Of a stretch of DNA of 64,000 nucleotides, positions 44,757 through 55,112 are shown in pieces. A program made the position numbers and the translations under genes. How positions within the stretch are numbered: the stretch's first letter is position 1; every line of letters begins with the position of its first letter. The stretch is from Actinomycetes bacterium. Its GTDB lineage: Bacteria; Actinomycetota; Coriobacteriia; Anaerosomatales; Anaerosomataceae. The notes beneath the pieces are model-generated. The model did not search any database. It saw only the letters and a program-made list of their open reading frames with translations, and had not been told where the DNA came from. The stretch covers positions 1-64,000 of the forward strand of contig JALHJB010000006.1 in NCBI GenBank assembly GCA_022839745.1. The letters run 5' to 3'.

Positions 44757-45242
44757 TCAGAGGTTGTTGGCCTCGTTGTAGGCCCTGATGATGGACTTCT
44801 TCAGATCCGCCGGCGCGCGATCAAGGATGAGAACACCGTCAAGATGGTCGATCTCATGCTGCAGCACGCGCGCGAGCAGGTCCTCGGCGTCGATGGTGAT
44901 CGGGCGGCCCTCGATGGTCATGCCCTCGCAGACGATGCGACGGCTGCGTTCTACCGGGACGTTGACTCCGGGCACTGACAGGCAACCCTCCTCGTCAACG
45001 ACCTTCTCGTCGCTGTGCTCGATGATCACCGGATTGCAGAGCGCTGCGAGCCTGTCGTCCACGTCGAACACGATGACGCGCTTGTCCACGCCCACCTGCG
45101 GCGCAGCAAGGCCGATGCCGCTCTCGGCGTACATGGTCTCGGCCATAGCTCTGACGAAATCGCGCAGCCCCTCATCGGTTGCGGGATCGATCTCGTGAGC
45201 ACGGGCCTTGAGCACGGGGCTCGGATGATGCAGGACTTCCAT
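44757..45242 (-). CDS. def: Peptide deformylase
   Basis: Removes formyl from nascent proteins. The 161-residue metalloenzyme has GIGLAAPQ (42-49), the metal-binding C87 in EGCLSVP, and H129, E130 and H133 in QHEIDH. AAAGG precedes the ATG at 45242; upstream in-frame starts give no family sequence. The leader is about 80 bp. Confidence 0.96.
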   Translation of the reverse strand: MEVLHHPSPVLKARAHEIDPATDEGLRDFVRAMAETMYAESGIGLAAPQVGVDKRVIVFDVDDRLAALCNPVIIEHSDEKVVDEEGCLSVPGVNVPVERSRRIVCEGMTIEGRPITIDAEDLLARVLQHEIDHLDGVLILDRAPADLKKSIIRAYNEANNL

Positions 45243-45323
45243 TGTCGACCTTTCGTTCTGTCGTGCGCCGCGACCAGAGGTGCGGACTGGTGTGTGATGT
45301 GGCCGGCGCATGCCGGTGCTCAC

Positions 45324-45329
45324 ATTCTA
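45324..45329 (-). promoter_or_regulatory. Possible -10 of the def operon
   Basis: TAGAAT on the minus strand, about 80 bp before def and just after the priA end hairpin. The matching -35 is poor. Confidence 0.35.
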
Positions 45330-45345
45330 CACTGCGAGGCCAGCG

Positions 45346-45366
45346 GTCTCCCGCGAAGCGGGAGAC
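45346..45366 (-). terminator. Hairpin at the end of priA
   Basis: A perfect 9-bp stem GTCTCCCGC/GCGGGAGAC around a 3-base loop starts inside the priA stop codon. No U-run follows; it may be a Rho-type or U-less terminator, or a 3' stabiliser. Confidence 0.5.
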
Positions 45367-47594
45367 TACAGCATCCCAGCGGGATCCACATCGATCGACC
45401 GGGTGACTCCCTCGATGCCGGGCGTTGCCGCGTCGACCTGAGCGAGCAGCGATGAGATGTCGGCGCCGGGCGGGGCTTTGAGCACCAGGTGCCAGCGCCA
45501 GCGGTTCTTGAGCCGGGCGATGGGTGCGGGCGAGGGCCCGAGGACGCGCCAATCGTGTGGCAGCAGGTCGCCGAGCGCACGGGCGAAACGTGCAGCGGCC
45601 TCGCTCACATCAGGCGCCTTCGGCCCGCTGAAGCCGACATTAGCCAGGCGTACGTAGGGCGGGTAGCCGATGGACGCGCGGTCGGCACGCTCGGCATCGA
45701 AGAGCAAGGCCGGCTCGCGCCGCATGACCGCGAGCACCGCGGGATGGTCGGCCCAGTAGGTCTGGATGATCACCGTGCCGCCCTTGGGGCCCCTCCCTGC
45801 CCGGCCGGCCACCTGCTCGAGGAGCTGGTAGGTGCGCTCCGCTGCCCGGAAGTCGGGCACGTGCATGCTCGTGTCGGCGTTCAACACCCCCACGAGGGTG
45901 ACATCCGGGAAGTCGAGACCCTTGGCGATCATCTGCGTGCCGAGCAACACCGCCGGTCCGGGAGCGTCGAACCGGGCCAGAACCGACTCATGTCCGCCCT
46001 TGCGTGACGTGGTGTCCGCGTCCATCCGGATGATCGGGACTCCCGGCACAAGCGCCTCAAGCTCGGCCTCGGCGCGCTGTGTGCCCGCACCGAACCTGCG
46101 CAGGTACGGGCTGTCGCACCGCGGGCATGTCACGGGAGCCGTGGCCGTGTGGCCGCAGTGATGGCACTGCAGCCTCCCGCCGTCCTCGTGGTAGGTAAGC
46201 GAGACGCTGCATGACGGGCACTCCGGAACGAATCCGCACTCCCTGCACAGCAAGAACGACGCGAATCCTCGACGGTTGAGGAAGAGGACCGCCTTGTCAC
46301 CACGCTCCATGACCGATTGCAGCTCGGTGCGCAGGCGTTCAGAGAAGATGGATCGGTTCCCATCGGCGAACTCGGCACCCATGTCCACGACCTCGACCGG
46401 GGGCGGGCTGCCCCCGCCCACCCGCTGTGTGAGCGCCACACGCTCGTACCTGCCGGTCTCCACCGCATGCTGCGACTCCATCGAGGGTGTTGCCGAGCCG
46501 AGAACGAGCGCACCGCCCCGGATCGAGATGAGCCGCTCGGCCACATCACGCGCGTGATAGCGCGGCGTTTGCGCCTGCTTGTAGGAGGGCTCGTGCTCCT
46601 CATCGATCACGATGAGCGCGAGGTCCTTTACCGGTGCGAACAACGCCGATCTCGCTCCCACCACGACGTTCACGCGCCCTTCGAGCGCGAGCTGCCACTG
46701 ATCGAACCGCTCACCAGCCGAAAGCCGGCTGTGGATCACCGCGACGTTGTCCCCGAGACGCGAGCGAAAACGGCCGACGGTCTGCGGGGTGAGCGATATC
46801 TCGGGCACCAGGACGATGGCGCCGCGACCCGCCACCACCACGGCTTCGATGGCCGCGAGGTAGACCTCGGTCTTGCCCGATCCCGTGATGCCGTCGAGCA
46901 GGACCGTTCCGCCGGTCTCCACGGCACGCGCGATCCGATCGACGGCCCGGGACTGCTCGGCGGTGTGGGCGTGCCGCGGAGCCGACGAACGGGCGGTGTC
47001 GGGCCGGCGATAGCGGCGTGCGTCGGTGGTGACGACGGCGCCTGCCCGCTCGAGCGCCCTGACCGCGGCGGCGGCGCCGGCAATCTCCGCGGACAGCTCC
47101 GGCAGTGTGACGGGGCCCTCGGAGAGCGCTTCGAGCACCGCGCGTTGCACGACAGCGTTGGACCTGGGTGTGAAGGGGGAATCAGCGGCACGCATGACGA
47201 TGCGGGTGGATACCGGAGCCGTCTGCCGGCCCTCGTACACCCACGTGCCATCAGCACCACGCACGACCCTCGGCGCGCCACCTGGTGGCAGGAAGAGCCG
47301 CAGCGCCTCAGAGAGCGGGGCCACGTACTCATGGGCGACCCAGCGGGCCAGCTCGAGCGCATGCTCGTCGAACAGCGCGGTGCCCAGGACCGCGTCGACA
47401 GGACGCAACGTGCCCTCATACGTGCTCTCGGCCGCCAGCTCTACGACGTACCCCACGGCGCGCCTGGGGCCGAACGGCACGGCAACGGGCATCCCAACGC
47501 CGAGCGCGCTCACAAGGTGAGGCGGCACGGCGTAGTCGAACGGCTCGGTGAGCGCCCGGGCGGGAACGTCTATCACTACACGCGCCACTGTCAT
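45366..47594 (-). CDS. priA: Primosomal replication-restart helicase PriA
   Basis: Restarts stalled replication forks. The 742-residue protein has an N-terminal 3'-DNA-binding domain, Walker A GITGSGKT (235-242), DEEH (331-334), eight zinc-ligand cysteines in four CxxC pairs (CREC, CPSC, CHHC, CPRC) and motif LLEQVAGRAGRG. The start ATG 47594 is preceded by GGAG 6 bp upstream; ATG or GTG starts up to six codons earlier are possible. Confidence 0.94.
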   Translation of the reverse strand: MTVARVVIDVPARALTEPFDYAVPPHLVSALGVGMPVAVPFGPRRAVGYVVELAAESTYEGTLRPVDAVLGTALFDEHALELARWVAHEYVAPLSEALRLFLPPGGAPRVVRGADGTWVYEGRQTAPVSTRIVMRAADSPFTPRSNAVVQRAVLEALSEGPVTLPELSAEIAGAAAAVRALERAGAVVTTDARRYRRPDTARSSAPRHAHTAEQSRAVDRIARAVETGGTVLLDGITGSGKTEVYLAAIEAVVVAGRGAIVLVPEISLTPQTVGRFRSRLGDNVAVIHSRLSAGERFDQWQLALEGRVNVVVGARSALFAPVKDLALIVIDEEHEPSYKQAQTPRYHARDVAERLISIRGGALVLGSATPSMESQHAVETGRYERVALTQRVGGGSPPPVEVVDMGAEFADGNRSIFSERLRTELQSVMERGDKAVLFLNRRGFASFLLCRECGFVPECPSCSVSLTYHEDGGRLQCHHCGHTATAPVTCPRCDSPYLRRFGAGTQRAEAELEALVPGVPIIRMDADTTSRKGGHESVLARFDAPGPAVLLGTQMIAKGLDFPDVTLVGVLNADTSMHVPDFRAAERTYQLLEQVAGRAGRGPKGGTVIIQTYWADHPAVLAVMRREPALLFDAERADRASIGYPPYVRLANVGFSGPKAPDVSEAAARFARALGDLLPHDWRVLGPSPAPIARLKNRWRWHLVLKAPPGADISSLLAQVDAATPGIEGVTRSIDVDPAGML

Positions 47595-47620
47595 CGGTGT
47601 CTCCATGGTCACAGCATAGC

Positions 47621-47651
47621 GAAGGCCACCGACATAGCGCCGGTGGCCTTC
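47621..47651. terminator. Perfect hairpin between metK and priA
   Basis: GAAGGCCACCG and CGGTGGCCTTC, an 11-bp perfect stem, surround a 9-base loop 18 bp after metK. There is no U-run on either side. Confidence 0.55.
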
Positions 47652-47669
47652 GGATTGGCGGCCGTGGTG

Positions 47670-48917
47670 CTATTCGACCGCGGCAAGCAGCGCGTCGACG
47701 CGGTCTGTGCGCTCCCAGGTGAACTCGGCCTCCTCGCGGCCGAAGTGCCCGTAGGCGGCGGTCTTAGAGTAGATGGGACGACGCAGGTCGAGGTCACGCA
47801 TGATGGCGCCGGGGCGGAGGTCGAAGACCTCGCTCACAGCCTTCTCGATCCGGGCGACCGGTACGTTCTCCGTGCCGAACGTCTCCACCATGATAGACAT
47901 CGGGCGCGCGACACCGATGGCGTACGCGAGCTGGATCTCACAGCGCTCCGCGAGCCCGGCGGCGACGATGTTCTTGGCCACCCAGCGCGCCGCGTAGGCG
48001 GCTGAACGGTCGACCTTGGTGCAGTCCTTGCCCGAGAAGGCGCCGCCACCGTGGCGCCCCATGCCGCCGTAGGTGTCGACGATGATCTTGCGTCCGGTGA
48101 GGCCAGAGTCGCCCATCGGGCCACCAATGACGAAACGGCCGGTGGGGTTGACGAGCACGTCGGCGCCTTTGTAGTCGATGCCCTCGAGCGCGAGCACGGG
48201 ATCGATGATGTGCTCGATGAAGTCAGGTCGCATGAGCGCGTCGATGTCAACGCCGTCCGCGTGCTGCGTAGAGATCAGGATCTTGTCGATAGCGACCGGC
48301 TTGCCGTCAACGTACCGCACGGTCACCTGGGTCTTGCCGTCGGGACGCAGGTAATCGAGCACGCCGGCCTTGCGCACCGCGGTGAGCCGCTCGGCGAGCC
48401 GGTGCGCGAGGTAGATCGGCATCGGCATGAGCTGCGACGTCTCGGTGCAGGCATATCCGAACATCATGCCCTGGTCGCCGGCGCCGATGAGGTCGAGCGG
48501 GTCCTGCTCACCGCGCTTGTTCTCAAGCGCCTGGTCCACGCCCATGGCGATGTCCGAGCTCTGCTCGTGGATCGCGGTGAGCACGCCACACGTCTCGAAG
48601 TCGAACCCGAACTTGGCGCGCGTGTAACCGATCTGCTCGACCGTTTTGCGCACGATCGCGGGAATGTCCACATAAGCGTGCGTGCGGATCTCGCCGGCGA
48701 CTACGATCAGGCCCGTGGTCGTGAGCGTCTCGCAGGCGACACGCACGTACTCGGGGCTCGCAACCGAGCCCTTATCCGTCTCGTAACCCTCTTCGGCAAG
48801 CTCGGCCTCTCGCGTGATGATCGCGTCGAGCACGGCGTCCGAGATCGCGTCGCACATCTTGTCCGGGTGGCCTTCAGTGACCGACTCCGAGGTGAACAGA
48901 TACTCTCGTTCCGACAT
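47670..48917 (-). CDS. metK: S-adenosylmethionine synthetase
   Basis: Makes SAM from methionine and ATP. The 415-residue protein has the N-terminal FTSESVTEGHPDK, the GAGDQGMMFGYA motif and the GGGAFSGKDCTKVDRSAAY loop. AAGGAGG precedes the ATG at 48917. It is controlled by a SAM-I riboswitch upstream, a direct product feedback. Confidence 0.97.
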   Translation of the reverse strand: MSEREYLFTSESVTEGHPDKMCDAISDAVLDAIITREAELAEEGYETDKGSVASPEYVRVACETLTTTGLIVVAGEIRTHAYVDIPAIVRKTVEQIGYTRAKFGFDFETCGVLTAIHEQSSDIAMGVDQALENKRGEQDPLDLIGAGDQGMMFGYACTETSQLMPMPIYLAHRLAERLTAVRKAGVLDYLRPDGKTQVTVRYVDGKPVAIDKILISTQHADGVDIDALMRPDFIEHIIDPVLALEGIDYKGADVLVNPTGRFVIGGPMGDSGLTGRKIIVDTYGGMGRHGGGAFSGKDCTKVDRSAAYAARWVAKNIVAAGLAERCEIQLAYAIGVARPMSIMVETFGTENVPVARIEKAVSEVFDLRPGAIMRDLDLRRPIYSKTAAYGHFGREEAEFTWERTDRVDALLAAVE

Positions 48918-48962
48918 CGGACCTCCTTCATGGTGCCCGCGCCTGCGGGCCTGCCGTTACCA

Positions 48963-49002
48963 TCCGGGCACAAAAAAATGCCCTTGCCCGGACAGACAAG
49001 GG
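48963..49002 (-). terminator. SAM riboswitch expression-platform terminator
   Basis: On the minus strand CCCTTG ... CAAGGG (48981-49002) is followed by CA and seven Ts. An overlapping alternative stem (TCCGGGCA / TGCCCGGA, 48963-48992) could compete with it as an antiterminator. Confidence 0.8.
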
Positions 49003-49033
49003 ACATGAGCGTTGGCGTGTGCGCCGCGTTCTT

Positions 49034-49164
49034 CCCTCATCTTCCAGACGTCGCCGTCTGCCGCAATGTGGCACCGTGCGCACTTTCGCGTCGGTTGCCG
49101 GGGCGTCGTAGGGTGCGGTCCCTCGGCCCTCTGCAGCGCTTACGCGCTGCCTCGTGATGAGAAC
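49034..49164 (-). promoter_or_regulatory. SAM-I (S-box) riboswitch upstream of metK
   Basis: The minus strand shows P1 arms CTCATC (49156-49161) and GATGAG (49036-49041), the conserved GAGGCAGC and AGAGGGCCGAGGGA segments, the core GGCAACC, and GGTGCCA. The terminator and metK follow. High SAM is expected to shut off metK. Confidence 0.9.
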
Positions 49165-49170
49165 AAGCCG

Positions 49171-49199
49171 ACGATAGCATGCGGGCACGCTCCTGCCAA
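49171..49199 (-). promoter_or_regulatory. metK promoter
   Basis: On the minus strand TTGGCA (49194-49199), 17 bp, then TATCGT (49171-49176), just before the SAM aptamer. Confidence 0.65.
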
Positions 49200-49221
49200 G
49201 CGGCGTCACAGGCGTTATAGT
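49193..49221 (+). promoter_or_regulatory. psiE-like gene promoter, overlapping the metK -35
   Basis: CTGCCA, 17 bp, then TATAGT on the plus strand, reading toward the psiE-like gene. Its -35 overlaps the minus-strand TTGGCA, so the two divergent promoters may compete. Confidence 0.5.
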
Positions 49222-49253
49222 GGTCGCATCCGTCCCCGAACACAGGAGCGCAC

Positions 49254-49685
49254 GTGAAGCTCTTCTCCATCGACACCATCAACAAGATCGTCGTGTACAT
49301 CGAGGGCGCCGTGACCGGGCTCCTGGTGGTCCTGGCTGCCCTCGGCGTTGTGGACATCGTCATCAAGATGCTCGAGGTGACCCGGGCGGACGGCTTCATG
49401 ACCCCGGACGGCATCACCCGGACGATCGACACCGTGCTGGTCGTGTTCATCGTTATCGAGCTCATCCGGATCGCCCTTGCCTACATGCAGCACAAGAACG
49501 TCATCGGTACCGTGCTCGAGGCCGGCCTGGTCGCCGTTGTGCGGAAACTCGTGATCTTCGAGAGCACCGACCAGATGCTCGAGAAGGCCCTCGCGCTCGC
49601 CGTGCTCATCCTCGCTGTCGGGATCACCTGGTACCTGCTCCGCAGGGGGCAGCTGTGTGACGCCAACGGCCATCACGCCGAGTGA
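49254..49685 (+). CDS. PsiE-family membrane protein
   Basis: A 143-residue integral membrane protein with about four segments (about 13-36, 57-79, 84-101 and 109-128), resembling the phosphate-starvation-inducible PsiE family. ACAGGAG precedes the GTG at 49254. Function is unknown. Its stop lies just before the gltX ribosome site, and both genes could share a transcript. Confidence 0.75.
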   Translation: MKLFSIDTINKIVVYIEGAVTGLLVVLAALGVVDIVIKMLEVTRADGFMTPDGITRTIDTVLVVFIVIELIRIALAYMQHKNVIGTVLEAGLVAVVRKLVIFESTDQMLEKALALAVLILAVGITWYLLRRGQLCDANGHHAE

Positions 49686-49705
49686 CCCACCCCGGAAGGA
49701 GTACC

Positions 49706-51166
49706 GTGTCCGTGTCCCCCCGTGTCCGTTTCGCCCCCAGCCCCACCGGTGCGCTGCATATCGGTGGCGCCCGCACCGCCATCTACAACTGGGCGTTCGC
49801 CCGCGCCACAGAGGGAACGTTCGTCTTGCGCATCGATGACACCGATGCTGAGCGCTCCACTCCTGAGAACACGGCCCAGATCCTTCGCTCGATGCGGTGG
49901 CTGGGCATCGATTGGGACGAAGGCCCTGAGGTCGGCGGACCGCACGAGCCGTACTTCCAGACCCAGCGCGCCGGGCGTTACGCTGCGGCACTCGAACGCA
50001 TGAAGGCCAGCGGCACGGCGTATCCGTGCTTCTGTTCGGCGGCCGAGCTCGAGGCCAAGCGTGAGATCGCACGCGCTGGCGAGGGACCCACGGGCTATGA
50101 CCGCACCTGCCGAGGAATCGACCCGTCCGTCGCCGCCGCCCGCATCGCCGCCGGCGAGCCCCACGTGTGGCGTCTTGCGGTTCCCGAGGACCGCGGCGAC
50201 ATCGTGGTCGATGACATCGTGCGCGGCGAAACGGTCTTCCCCGCCTCGGCGATGGACGACTTCGTGCTCGTGCGGTCGGACGGCACACCGACGTACAACT
50301 TCGCGACCGTGGTGGATGACGCCGACATGGAGATCACCCACGTGATCCGCGGGGACGACCACCTGTCAAACACGCCGCGCCAGATCCTGGTGTTCGAGGC
50401 CCTCGGCCACGCCGTGCCGAGATTCGCGCACCTCTCGATGATCTGGGGGGCCGACGGCAAGAAGCTCTCCAAGCGGCACGGGGCCACCTCGGTGGAAGCG
50501 TTCCGCGAAGAGGGATACCTCCCCGAGGCCATCCTCAACTACGTGGCCCTCCTCGGCTGGTCGCTTGACGGCGAGACGACGATCATCTCGCGCGAGACGC
50601 TCGCCCGGGAGTTCTCGCTCGACCGTATCTCCAAGAACCCAGCGATCTTCGACTTCGAGAAGCTTGAGTGGATGAACGGCGTGTACATCAGGGACCTCTC
50701 CCCCGCCGGTCTTGCCGAGAAGATGATCCCGTGGCTCGTTGAGGCCGGGCTCACCACGACCGCAGACTACGAGGCGCGCCCGGCCTGGTACGAGTCGCTT
50801 GTGCCGCTGATCGCCGAGCGTGCCAAGCGGCTGACCGACATCGCGCCGGCGCTGGCATTCCTGTTCACTGATGGCGTGACGCTCGATCCGGCAAGCGCGG
50901 ACAAGGCGCTGGGCTCCGACGCAGCGCGCGATTCGCTCGCCGCCGCCGCGGACGCCCTTGCGGGCCTCGGCTCCTGGGACCATGACACCATCGAGTCGAC
51001 CTTGCGCGAGCTGGCGGTGACCCTTGGCGTGAAGCCCAAAGTGCTCTTCCAGGCGGTGCGCGTGGCCGTGACCGGCTCGGTGGTGAGCCCACCGCTGTTC
51101 GAGTCGCTCGCCCTTCTCGGCAAAGAGGCGTCGGTGGCGAGAATGCGGGCTGCGCTTCACGCGTGA
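49706..51166 (+). CDS. gltX: Glutamyl-tRNA synthetase
   Basis: Charges tRNA-Glu. The 486-residue class I synthetase has the HIGG form of the HIGH motif (18-21, SPTGALHIGGARTA) and KLSKRHG near residue 253. The GTG at 49706 has GGAAGGA before it; an earlier in-frame GTG at 49682 lacks one. With a GlnRS also present at 51548, this enzyme need not mischarge tRNA-Gln, but specificity cannot be read with certainty. Confidence 0.96.
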   Translation: MSVSPRVRFAPSPTGALHIGGARTAIYNWAFARATEGTFVLRIDDTDAERSTPENTAQILRSMRWLGIDWDEGPEVGGPHEPYFQTQRAGRYAAALERMKASGTAYPCFCSAAELEAKREIARAGEGPTGYDRTCRGIDPSVAAARIAAGEPHVWRLAVPEDRGDIVVDDIVRGETVFPASAMDDFVLVRSDGTPTYNFATVVDDADMEITHVIRGDDHLSNTPRQILVFEALGHAVPRFAHLSMIWGADGKKLSKRHGATSVEAFREEGYLPEAILNYVALLGWSLDGETTIISRETLAREFSLDRISKNPAIFDFEKLEWMNGVYIRDLSPAGLAEKMIPWLVEAGLTTTADYEARPAWYESLVPLIAERAKRLTDIAPALAFLFTDGVTLDPASADKALGSDAARDSLAAAADALAGLGSWDHDTIESTLRELAVTLGVKPKVLFQAVRVAVTGSVVSPPLFESLALLGKEASVARMRAALHA

Positions 51167-51227
51167 GCGAGCGGGGCGCGTAGCGCACCCTGGCGAGGAC
51201 TCGAGCGGCTTGTCCCACTGGAAGTGG

Positions 51228-51256
51228 TTGACACCCGGCGGGGGCGTCGGTAGCAT
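51228..51256 (+). promoter_or_regulatory. tRNA operon promoter
   Basis: A perfect -35 TTGACA (51228-51233), 17 bp, then TAGCAT (51251-51256), 35 bp before tRNA-Gln. Confidence 0.75.
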
Positions 51257-51291
51257 ACGGATTCGCGCCCGAGCGGGGCGCAGGCACGTAC

Positions 51292-51367
51292 TGGGGTATG
51301 GTGTAACTGGCAACACGTCGGATTCTGGTTCCGAAGAGTCTAGGTTCGAGCCCTAGTACCCCAGCCA
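51292..51367 (+). tRNA. tRNA-Gln (anticodon CTG)
   Basis: A complete cloverleaf with encoded CCA: acceptor TGGGGTA/TACCCCA, D stem GTGT/ACAC, anticodon loop TTCTGGT with anticodon CTG (codon CAG), T stem CTAGG/CCTAG with TTCGAGC. It lies between gltX and glnS, next to its own synthetase gene. Confidence 0.96.
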
Positions 51368-51372
51368 CATAT

Positions 51373-51448
51373 GGCGCGTTCGTCTAGCGGTTAGGACACC
51401 GCCCTCTCAAGGCGGAGATCACGGGTTCGAATCCCGTACGCGCTACCA
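51373..51448 (+). tRNA. tRNA-Glu (anticodon CTC)
   Basis: A complete cloverleaf with encoded CCA: acceptor GGCGCGT/ACGCGCT, anticodon stem CCGCC/GGCGG around CTCTCAA (anticodon CTC, codon GAG), T loop TTCGAAT. It is five bases after tRNA-Gln and just upstream of a terminator. Confidence 0.96.
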
Positions 51449-51457
51449 ACTTCATCG

Positions 51458-51484
51458 AAGGCCCCTCCGCCGAGGGGCCTTCTG
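51458..51484 (+). terminator. Terminator of the tRNA pair
   Basis: AAGGCCCCTC and GAGGGGCCTT (51458-51467, 51472-51481) around a 4-base loop, then TCTG. The U-run is short. Confidence 0.65.
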
Positions 51485-51533
51485 CATATGCGGGGTAGGC
51501 CCTCCTTACTGCCAATCCACCATGCTCATGTGC

Positions 51534-51539
51534 TATCCT
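51534..51539 (+). promoter_or_regulatory. TATCCT -10 next to glnS start
   Basis: TATCCT ends 8 bases before the glnS ATG, with no ribosome site between. This is the spacing of a leaderless transcript. The -35 is weak. Confidence 0.45.
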
Positions 51540-51547
51540 CGGCCACC

Positions 51548-53236
<1,689 letters not shown>

Positions 53237-53281
53237 CGCCCTTCCCTTCCATGTGGGGAACATCGCATGCCGGCATCGCGC

Positions 53282-53310
53282 TTTACGAAGCGGGGTGTCG
53301 GCATTACAGT
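53282..53310 (+). promoter_or_regulatory. ribU operon promoter
   Basis: TTTACG (53282-53287), 17 bp, then TACAGT (53305-53310), immediately before the FMN aptamer. Confidence 0.5.
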
Positions 53311-53320
53311 ACGTGTGAAA

Positions 53321-53456
53321 TCTGTTCAGGGCGGGGTGGAACTCCCCACCGGCGGTATATGGCAGGCGCCATGAGTCCGCGAGCCAACCCTTCGGGAGCG
53401 GCAGACCCGGTGCGATCCCGGGACCGACGGTCACAGTCCGGATGAAAGAACAGGGC
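53321..53456 (+). promoter_or_regulatory. FMN riboswitch (RFN element)
   Basis: Closing stem CTGTTC (53322-53327) and GAACAG (53448-53453). Conserved parts appear in order: CAGGGCGGGGTG, CTCCCCACCGGCGGTA, CCGCGAGCC, CCGGTGCGATCCCGGGACCGACGG and TCACAGTCCGGATGAAAGAA, quoted here in pieces. The riboflavin transporter gene ribU follows. FMN should repress downstream genes through the adjacent terminator. Confidence 0.95.
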
Positions 53457-53480
53457 ACATCTCTGAGTTTGGATGCGCTT

Positions 53481-53515
53481 GAGCCCGCAGATGACCATCG
53501 GCGGGCTCTTTGTGT
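53481..53515 (+). terminator. FMN riboswitch expression-platform terminator
   Basis: GAGCCCGC (53481-53488) and GCGGGCTC (53501-53508), then TTTGTGT, between the aptamer and ribU. Confidence 0.8.
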
Positions 53516-53544
53516 GCCCGCCCTGACTGGAAGGGGTGTGGCGC

Positions 53545-54249
53545 ATGTCAGACGCACGATTGACGATGGAAGATCAGAGCATGCAGTCTCTGGGGGATGT
53601 GGGCGCTGGGTCGCCACCGAAGACGACGGTCGCTTCCGCAGCCGCGGCAGCAACGCCGCCACAGAGCGTGAACACGAACCGCTGGGAGACCCGGCAGATG
53701 GTGACCATGGCCATCCTGGTCGCCCTCGGCGTGTTGATCAGCTTCATCGACATCCCGCTCATCCCGGGCGTCGACTGGCTGAAGTACGACCCGTCATCGG
53801 TGGCGATGCTCGTGGGGACGTTCGTCTACGGACCCCTTGCAGGAGCTGTGATCGGCACGCTGATCGCGCTGGTCCACTGGTCCTCGGCGGGCATCTGGGG
53901 AGTGGTGATGAACATCATCGCGATGCTTGCGATGGGTGTGCCTGCCGGTCTCATCTACCGCCGCAACAAGACCTTCCGCACGGCCGTGATAGCGCTGGTG
54001 GCGGCATCGGTGGTCATGGTGGTCGTGAACCTGCTGGCCAACCTGGTTGTCACGCCGATCTACACCGGCATGCCGGTACAAGCGGTGATGGGGCTGATCC
54101 TGCCCGTACTCCTCCCCTTCAACGTCATCAAGGCCGTGCTGAACAGCGTGATCACCCTGCTCGTGTACAAGAGCATCTCGCGTGTCATCAAGCCCGAACG
54201 CAAGCAGTCGGCGTGCGCCGTATCGGACACCACGGAGCGTGCCTCCTAG
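53545..54249 (+). CDS. ribU: Riboflavin ECF transporter S-component RibU
   Basis: A 234-residue membrane protein that captures riboflavin. The first 50 or so residues are Ala/Thr/Ser-rich and cytoplasmic. About six membrane segments follow from residue 52, with the WLKYDPSSVAMLVGTFVYGPLAGA region typical of S-components. The ATG at 53545 has GGAAGGGG 9 bp upstream; a GTG three codons earlier is less well placed. It is the first gene behind the FMN riboswitch. Confidence 0.92.
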   Translation: MSDARLTMEDQSMQSLGDVGAGSPPKTTVASAAAAATPPQSVNTNRWETRQMVTMAILVALGVLISFIDIPLIPGVDWLKYDPSSVAMLVGTFVYGPLAGAVIGTLIALVHWSSAGIWGVVMNIIAMLAMGVPAGLIYRRNKTFRTAVIALVAASVVMVVVNLLANLVVTPIYTGMPVQAVMGLILPVLLPFNVIKAVLNSVITLLVYKSISRVIKPERKQSACAVSDTTERAS

Positions 54250-54251
54250 CG

Positions 54252-55112
54252 ATGGCAGCCGGCGCCGACAACGCGTACGCGGGACCCGCGATCTCGTTCA
54301 GGGACGTGTGCTTCCGGTACCACGATGACGACCAGCACGTGCTCTCCGGCATCAGCTTCGATGTTGCCGCCGGAGAGCACGTGGCCATCGTTGGCGCCAA
54401 CGGTAGCGGCAAGTCCACACTGGCAAAGCTCATCAACGGGCTGCTCGTCCCCGACTCGGGGACGGTGACCGTAGGGGGGTATGTCACCAACGACCCGCGC
54501 TGCACCTATCGGGTGCGCGCCCACGCGGGCCTCGTCTTCCAGAACCCCGACGACCAGGTGGTCACGTCGATCGTGCGTGACGACGTTGCATTCGGACCGG
54601 AGAACCTCGGACTGTCGCCTGCGGAGATCGTTGCGCGCGTGGAAGACGCGCTCCGGACCGTAGGGATGTGGGAACACGCCGACGACGATGTCGCCACGCT
54701 CTCCGGAGGCCAGCGGCAGCGCGTGACCATCGCGGGCATCCTCGCGATGCGGCCTTCCGTGCTCGTTCTCGACGAGCCCGGGGCGATGCTCGATCCCCGC
54801 GGTCGCCGAGGCATCCGCCGGGTGAGCCGCGAGCTGCATGCCGCAGGGATGACGGTCGTGGTGATCACGCAGCACATGGAGGAGGCGGTTCTCGCCGATC
54901 GCGTCATGGTGCTCGACCACGGTCGTATCGTGACGATCGGCTCCCCGGAGGAGGTCTTCACCGACCCCGGGCGGCTCCGTTCGCTCGGTCTGGACGTACC
55001 GTTTCCCCTGCTGGTGGCCGAGGCGCTGCGCTCGCGCGGGGTCGACGTGCCGCTCACGCTGGATGAAGCGATGCTGGAGGAGGCGATATGCCGATCCGCT
55101 TCGACCACGTGA
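54252..55112 (+). CDS. ecfA1: ECF transporter ATPase EcfA1
   Basis: One of two ABC ATPases of the energising module. The 286-residue protein has Walker A GANGSGKS (48-55), Q-loop Q97, signature LSGGQ (150-154) and Walker B LVLDEP (171-176). It starts with ATG at 54252, 2 bp after ribU, and its last 25 bp overlap ecfA2. Confidence 0.93.
   Translation: MAAGADNAYAGPAISFRDVCFRYHDDDQHVLSGISFDVAAGEHVAIVGANGSGKSTLAKLINGLLVPDSGTVTVGGYVTNDPRCTYRVRAHAGLVFQNPDDQVVTSIVRDDVAFGPENLGLSPAEIVARVEDALRTVGMWEHADDDVATLSGGQRQRVTIAGILAMRPSVLVLDEPGAMLDPRGRRGIRRVSRELHAAGMTVVVITQHMEEAVLADRVMVLDHGRIVTIGSPEEVFTDPGRLRSLGLDVPFPLLVAEALRSRGVDVPLTLDEAMLEEAICRSASTT

Noticed and set aside
51449..51547. T-box leader before glnS
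   Set aside because: The gap is too short and lacks the T-box sequence; it holds only the tRNA terminator and a -10.
53268..53277. ATGCCGGCAT palindrome upstream of the FMN riboswitch
   Set aside because: Short and likely by chance in this base composition; no second copy or link to the promoter seen.
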